DNA from: Leifsonia sp. NPDC080035
GTDB lineage: Bacteria; Actinomycetota; Actinomycetes; Actinomycetales; Microbacteriaceae
Direction: 5' to 3'
Length of the DNA: 64,000 nucleotides
NCBI RefSeq assembly: GCF_040050925.1
Contig: NZ_CP157390.1
Coordinates: 3,906,001-3,970,000 of the forward strand
In this document: piece by piece, positions 60,690 through 64,000 of the stretch
How positions within the stretch are numbered: the first letter of the stretch is position 1
Layout of the letters: each line of letters begins with the position of its first letter
The notes under the pieces: generated by a model
Database searches by the model: none
Seen by the model: only the letters and a program-made list of their open reading frames with translations
Told to the model about the DNA's origin: nothing
Program-made: the position numbers and the translations under genes

Positions 60690-60956
60690 ATGGGCGCGAT
60701 CGACGACGACGACATCAGCACGAGCATGCCCGGCGGTGGCGAAGGCCCCGCCGATGGCGGAGCGAATCCGGGTGGCCACGACGGCGGAGCCGACGGCTCG
60801 GCCGGAGGCGGCGGCGAGGGCCCGGCCGACGGCGGAGCCAACCCCGGTGGCCACGACGGCGGAGCCGACGGCTCGGCCGGAGGCGGCGGCGAGGGCCCGG
60901 CCGACGGCGGAGCCAACCCCGGCGGCCACGACGGCGGAGCCGACGGGTCCGCTTGA
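60690..60956 (+). CDS. Small repeat peptide, possible multicore precursor of a modified peptide
   Basis: An 88-residue protein: a 14-residue leader (MGAIDDDDISTSMP) and three identical units of the form GGGEGPADGGANPGGHDGG + ADGSAG (25 residues; the last lacks Gly). It is rich in Gly, Asp, Asn and His with no hydrophobic segment and no Cys. The AAAGGGAG ribosome site precedes ATG 60690. Its TGA overlaps the ATG of the JmjC/cupin gene by one base, so translation is coupled. The units differ only by synonymous codons. Not a family I recognise; a substrate of the next gene's enzyme is my inference. Confidence 0.8.
   Translation: MGAIDDDDISTSMPGGGEGPADGGANPGGHDGGADGSAGGGGEGPADGGANPGGHDGGADGSAGGGGEGPADGGANPGGHDGGADGSA
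60732..60953 (+). repeat. Three tandem 75-nt units within the repeat peptide gene
   Basis: Units 60732-60806, 60807-60881 and 60882-60953 (last one 72 nt). Unit 1 differs from unit 2 at seven positions and unit 2 from unit 3 at four, all silent, so the protein repeats are exactly identical. Confidence 0.95.
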
Positions 60957-62209
60957 TGGCGACGGACGAGCGCGGGCCGGGCGACCGGCCCGCGCTTTCG
61001 CGCTGCACGACGCTCGATGCCGGGACGTTCGCCCGCGAGCACTGGGGACGCCGCCCGCTCTTCACTCCCGCGGCCGCCCTCGACCAGGACTTCTCGGACC
61101 TGTTCAGTACCGCCGATGTGGATGAACTGGTCGCCTCGCGCGCGCTGCGCACCCCGTTCGTGCGCATGGCGAAGGAGGGCGACGTCCTCTCCCCCGGCCG
61201 CTTCACCGGCCCGGGCGGATTCGGAGCGGAGATCGCCGACCAGCTGGACGCCGACAAGGTGCTCGCGGAGTTCGGTGCCGGCGCGACCCTCGTGCTGCAG
61301 GGCCTGCACCGCACCTGGCCGCCGATCGCGGAGTTCTCGCGCCGGCTTGCCGAGGAGCTCGGGCATCCCTGCCAGGTGAACGCCTACATCACCCCGGCGT
61401 CGTCGCGCGGCTTCGATCCGCACTACGACGTACACGATGTCTTCGTGCTGCAGATCGCCGGTGAGAAGCACTGGCGCATCCACGAGCCCGTGCATCCGGA
61501 CCCGCTGCGTGACCAGCCGTGGAGCGACCACCGCGCGGCGGTCGCCGCCCGCGCGCAGGAGACGCCGGCCATCGACGAGGTGTTCCGGCCCGGCGACGCG
61601 CTCTACCTGCCGCGCGGCTGGATCCACTCGGCGGAGGCGCTCGGCGGCGTCTCGGTGCACCTGACCATCGGCGTCGCCGCGTACACCCGCGACGAGGTCG
61701 TGCGGGCTGCGGTCGCGCGGGCGGCGGACACGGCGGCGCTGCGCGCCTCCCTCCCTCTCGGCTTCGACCCGGACGACACGGCTGCGCTGGCCCCGATCGT
61801 CGACGACGCCCTCGCCACACTGCGCGCCGCCCTCGACGACCCGGCGACCCGCGCGAGCGTGCTGGAGACCGTGGCGGCGGGCCTCGCCCGCCGCAGGGCC
61901 TCCGACATCCGGCCGGAGCCGGTTCGCCCGCTGGCGACGATCGCCCAGGCGGGCGATCTCACCGCGGACACCGCCCTGGTGCTGCGGGAGGGTCTCCGCC
62001 CCGTGCAGGAGGTGGACGCCGACACGGTCGCCGTCCGGCTGCCCGCGAAGACCGCGACCCTGCCCGTCGCCGCGGCGGCCGCGGTCGACCGGCTGCTCGA
62101 CGGCAGCCCGGTGCGCATCGCCGACCTCCCGGAGCTGGACGCGTCCTCGGCCATCGTCGTCGCCCGGCGGCTGCTGCGCGAGGGGATCGTGGTGGTCGCG
62201 ACGCCGTGA
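60956..62209 (+). CDS. JmjC/cupin-4 family Fe(II)/2-oxoglutarate-dependent oxygenase
   Basis: A 417-residue protein of the cupin-4 group that includes bacterial ribosomal oxygenases hydroxylating Arg or His in ribosomal proteins. The iron triad is H156-Y-D158 in GFDPHYDVHDVFVLQ and H224 in LPRGWIHSAEA; EKHWRIHEP follows the first strand. The C-terminal half is a winged-helix-like domain. It starts on the stop codon of the repeat peptide and overlaps the next gene by 4 nt. Given the order, the peptide's His, Asn or Asp residues are the suspected substrate; a ribosomal protein is the alternative. Confidence 0.88.
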   Translation: MATDERGPGDRPALSRCTTLDAGTFAREHWGRRPLFTPAAALDQDFSDLFSTADVDELVASRALRTPFVRMAKEGDVLSPGRFTGPGGFGAEIADQLDADKVLAEFGAGATLVLQGLHRTWPPIAEFSRRLAEELGHPCQVNAYITPASSRGFDPHYDVHDVFVLQIAGEKHWRIHEPVHPDPLRDQPWSDHRAAVAARAQETPAIDEVFRPGDALYLPRGWIHSAEALGGVSVHLTIGVAAYTRDEVVRAAVARAADTAALRASLPLGFDPDDTAALAPIVDDALATLRAALDDPATRASVLETVAAGLARRRASDIRPEPVRPLATIAQAGDLTADTALVLREGLRPVQEVDADTVAVRLPAKTATLPVAAAAAVDRLLDGSPVRIADLPELDASSAIVVARRLLREGIVVVATP

Positions 62210-63105
62210 CCACCGTCCCTCCCGGCACTGCCTGGCTCCCGTGCAGCGACCGCGCCCGCGAGCGCGGCGACCCGCTCCCCGGGACCGCGGGGCGCGGCGA
62301 CCGCTGGCTGCTCGTAGAGCTGGAGAGCGCGTGGGGCCGGCACGCGTTCTTCGACTCGGCCCTCGATCCGGCGCTCGGTGCGGCCATCGTGGCGCGCGCC
62401 GAATCGGCAGGCATCCGGCCGCTCGCGATCCGGCGCACGCGGTTGCGCGCCGACGAGCGCCGGGCGCAGACCCGCTGGCGCTGGGCCCTCGTGGATGCGC
62501 GTCCCGGCCGCGCCGCGATCCGCTGGGGCGTCGTGTCCGATCCCGCGGACCTCCTCGGCCTCCCGCTGGACGGCAGCGCGGGCACGCCGTCCGACCGGCC
62601 GGCGTTCGCGGTCTGCGCCCACGCCAGGCACGACCAGTGCTGCGCGGTGCGCGGCCGGCCGGTGGTGGAGGCGCTGGCGCGCAGCCATCCCGAGGAGACC
62701 TGGGAGTGCTCGCACCTCGGCGGCGACCGGTTCGCGGCCACCATGATCCTGTTCCCGCACGGGCTGCTGTACGGCGCGGTGCCCGCGGCGGAGGCGGACG
62801 CCATCGTCGCGGACTACGCCGACGGGCGCGTCGACCCGCGCTACCTGCGCGGCCGCACCTCGCTCAGCACTGTCGCCCAGGCCGCGGAGGCATTCGCGCG
62901 CGACGCCTCCGGAGACACCGGGATCGACGCCTACCGGGTGCTCGCCGAGCACCCGCATCCCCACGGCTGGACGGTCGTGCTGGAGCATTGCGGTCGCCGG
63001 GTCGTGGTGGAGGTGGGCGAGCGGCTCTCCGAGCCGTTGCTCAGCACGTGCGCTGCAACGCTCGCGCACCCGGTCCGGGAGTTCGTCCCCGTCGCTGTGC
63101 GCTAG
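62206..63105 (+). CDS. Suc/Fer-like (sucrase/ferredoxin-like) iron-sulfur protein
   Basis: A 299-residue thioredoxin-fold ferredoxin-like protein of the Suc_Fer-like family. Cys and His for a [2Fe-2S] cluster appear in VCAHARHDQCCAVRGR and WECSHLGGDRFAATM. The C-terminal domain ends with a small HTH-like or wing segment. GTG 62206 overlaps the oxygenase stop by 4 nt, so all three genes are one coupled unit. An electron-transfer or second modification step on the peptide is plausible but unproven. Confidence 0.82.
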   Translation: MTTVPPGTAWLPCSDRARERGDPLPGTAGRGDRWLLVELESAWGRHAFFDSALDPALGAAIVARAESAGIRPLAIRRTRLRADERRAQTRWRWALVDARPGRAAIRWGVVSDPADLLGLPLDGSAGTPSDRPAFAVCAHARHDQCCAVRGRPVVEALARSHPEETWECSHLGGDRFAATMILFPHGLLYGAVPAAEADAIVADYADGRVDPRYLRGRTSLSTVAQAAEAFARDASGDTGIDAYRVLAEHPHPHGWTVVLEHCGRRVVVEVGERLSEPLLSTCAATLAHPVREFVPVAVR

Positions 63106-63108
63106 TCC

Positions 63109-64000
63109 TCAGAGGTCGAGCACGGCTGCCACCATCGCGTGGTCGGACACGGGTGCGTCCTTCCGCGCGGTCGCGTTCTCCGTGATGGAGGGCAGGCTTG
63201 CCGCGCCGGGGATCGTCGTCACCGACTGCACGGCCTTCCGCAGCGCCGTCGAGACGAAGAGGTGGTCGATCAGCTCGCCCGTGCCCCGGTAGATCCGGCT
63301 GAACCGCTTCTCGGGCGGGATGAGCGGGGCGAGGTTGAGCAGCCGCCAGCCGTCGCCGCTGTCCGGCTGCTTTTCCCCGGCCGTGCCGATCTCGCTCCCA
63401 GGAGGGCCATTCACGATCTGCGTCGTCGCGGCCTCGACGCCGTCGTTGAAGTCCCCCATCACGAACAGCCGACGTTCCGTGCCCTTACCGGCGAGCAGCG
63501 CGTCCGCGAACGTGCGGACGGCCGCCGCCTCCGCGGCCCTGCGCAACAGCGCGTAGGCCGCGTACCGGGCGCGCTCGTCCTCGTCGTGCGGCTGGAAGCC
63601 GCCGCCGGGGAAGCTGAGCAGCTTCGACTTGAGGTGGACGGACACCAGGTCCGCCTCGCCCGCGCCGGTGGTCACCCGCAGCCGCAGCGCGCCGCGCCCC
63701 ATCGAGGCGAGCGGGGCGCCGTCGTCACTGGTGGGGACGCCGTGCAGCTGCGCGGGGATGTCGAAGTACTGCTGCGTCTCGACCACCGGCAGCCGGGTGG
63801 CGAAGCCGACCCGGATCGGATGCGAGGCCTCGAAGTGCGTCGACAGCTCACCGGTCCAGTCGGGGCCGAGCGCCGTCAGCAGCGCGTCGAAGGCCGCCGG
63901 GTCGCCGACCTCCTGGGTCGCGACCACATCCGCGCCCGACCCGTGGATGGTGGCCGCCAGCAGCTGGACCTTGTGGTCGAAGACCGCCTGGGAGCCCGGT
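63109..64000 (-). CDS. Endonuclease/exonuclease/phosphatase family protein (5' end beyond window)
   Basis: A partial protein of at least 297 residues, N-terminus cut by the right edge. The metal-dependent hydrolase fold shows ADVVATQEV near the visible start, VSVHLKS, FVMGDFNDG (catalytic Asp-Asn) and the final VSDHAMVAAVL (catalytic His). It could hydrolyse nucleic acids or phosphoesters; not a specific subfamily. It converges on the Suc/Fer gene with a 3-nt gap. Confidence 0.87.
   Translation of the reverse strand, partial: PGSQAVFDHKVQLLAATIHGSGADVVATQEVGDPAAFDALLTALGPDWTGELSTHFEASHPIRVGFATRLPVVETQQYFDIPAQLHGVPTSDDGAPLASMGRGALRLRVTTGAGEADLVSVHLKSKLLSFPGGGFQPHDEDERARYAAYALLRRAAEAAAVRTFADALLAGKGTERRLFVMGDFNDGVEAATTQIVNGPPGSEIGTAGEKQPDSGDGWRLLNLAPLIPPEKRFSRIYRGTGELIDHLFVSTALRKAVQSVTTIPGAASLPSITENATARKDAPVSDHAMVAAVLDL

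Noticed and set aside
1..64000. tRNA, rRNA, CRISPR arrays, insertion sequences or prophage genes
   Set aside because: No cloverleaf-like clusters, regularly spaced repeats, transposase or phage structural motifs were noticed in reading the window by eye; a covariance-model scan could still reveal small RNAs.

Overview
The window is a high-GC, gene-dense actinobacterial chromosome segment. Many genes start with GTG, many short operons have 4-nt ATGA/GTGA overlaps, and several promoters have a -10 element 6-8 nt before the start codon (leaderless mRNA). The division cluster with DUF3040 and PknL neighbours, a C50-carotenoid operon, a DUF7882 protein and a MurE lacking the diaminopimelate motif point to Microbacteriaceae (Leifsonia-like). 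That placement is inference from gene content. I found no tRNA, rRNA, CRISPR, prophage or insertion sequence, and no gene-free stretch above about 250 bases.

Layout. 1-8817 (minus): division and cell wall cluster mraZ-rsmH-ftsL-like-ftsI-murE-murF-mraY-murD (murD runs off the left edge), with three 10-bp-spaced MraZ-type boxes upstream. 9066-19419: a neighbourhood that, from memory, parallels the mycobacterial Rv2169c-Rv2187 region: DUF3040 protein, polyprenyl synthase, Rv2175c-like HTH protein, LysM wall hydrolase-like protein, PASTA kinase, class II DAHP synthase, PlsC, glucokinase, FadD15-like acyl-CoA ligase. 19444-27550: an endonuclease-fold protein framed by palindromes, epimerase, peptide deformylase, MinD/ParA-like ATPase, pyruvate carboxylase and an orphan ParA. 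27644-30172: two MerR regulators, a GarA/OdhI-like FHA protein and a phosphatidyltransferase. 30227-35160: small accessory genes (DUF1295, VOC proteins, DUF72, S4/Hsp15-like, repeat protein, J-domain/NERD fusion). 35284-41080: the operon crtE-crtB-crtI-crtYe-crtYf-crtEb with a divergent MarR regulator and a palindromic operator. 41058-45671: SDR/DUF2867 protein, DUF7882 protein, group-2 sigma factor, sugar-porter-like MFS transporter. 45758-50232: end-joining locus (topoisomerase IB and Ku divergent from LigD). 50249-55381: PAP2-diacylglycerol-kinase fusion, membrane protein, MFS transporter and small proteins. 55383-57800: a citrate synthase divergent from a DNA-binding citrate-synthase-like pseudoenzyme. 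57900-60539: methionine-type ABC importer. 60690-63105: a three-gene coupled operon of a repeat peptide, a JmjC/cupin oxygenase and a Suc/Fer-like iron-sulfur protein. 63109-64000: partial endonuclease/exonuclease/phosphatase.

Most striking: (i) the 60690-63105 operon, whose first gene encodes three identical 25-residue repeats kept by purely synonymous changes and coupled to a Fe(II)/2-oxoglutarate oxygenase of the protein-hydroxylase type, so it looks like an undescribed multicore RiPP-like system; (ii) the HTH-citrate-synthase protein with Gln at a catalytic His position, divergent from a citrate synthase paralogue, with direct repeats covering that gene's promoter, suggesting an enzyme-derived metabolite sensor; (iii) two families of dispersed palindromes between converging genes; (iv) MraZ-type boxes in both orientations ahead of mraZ.
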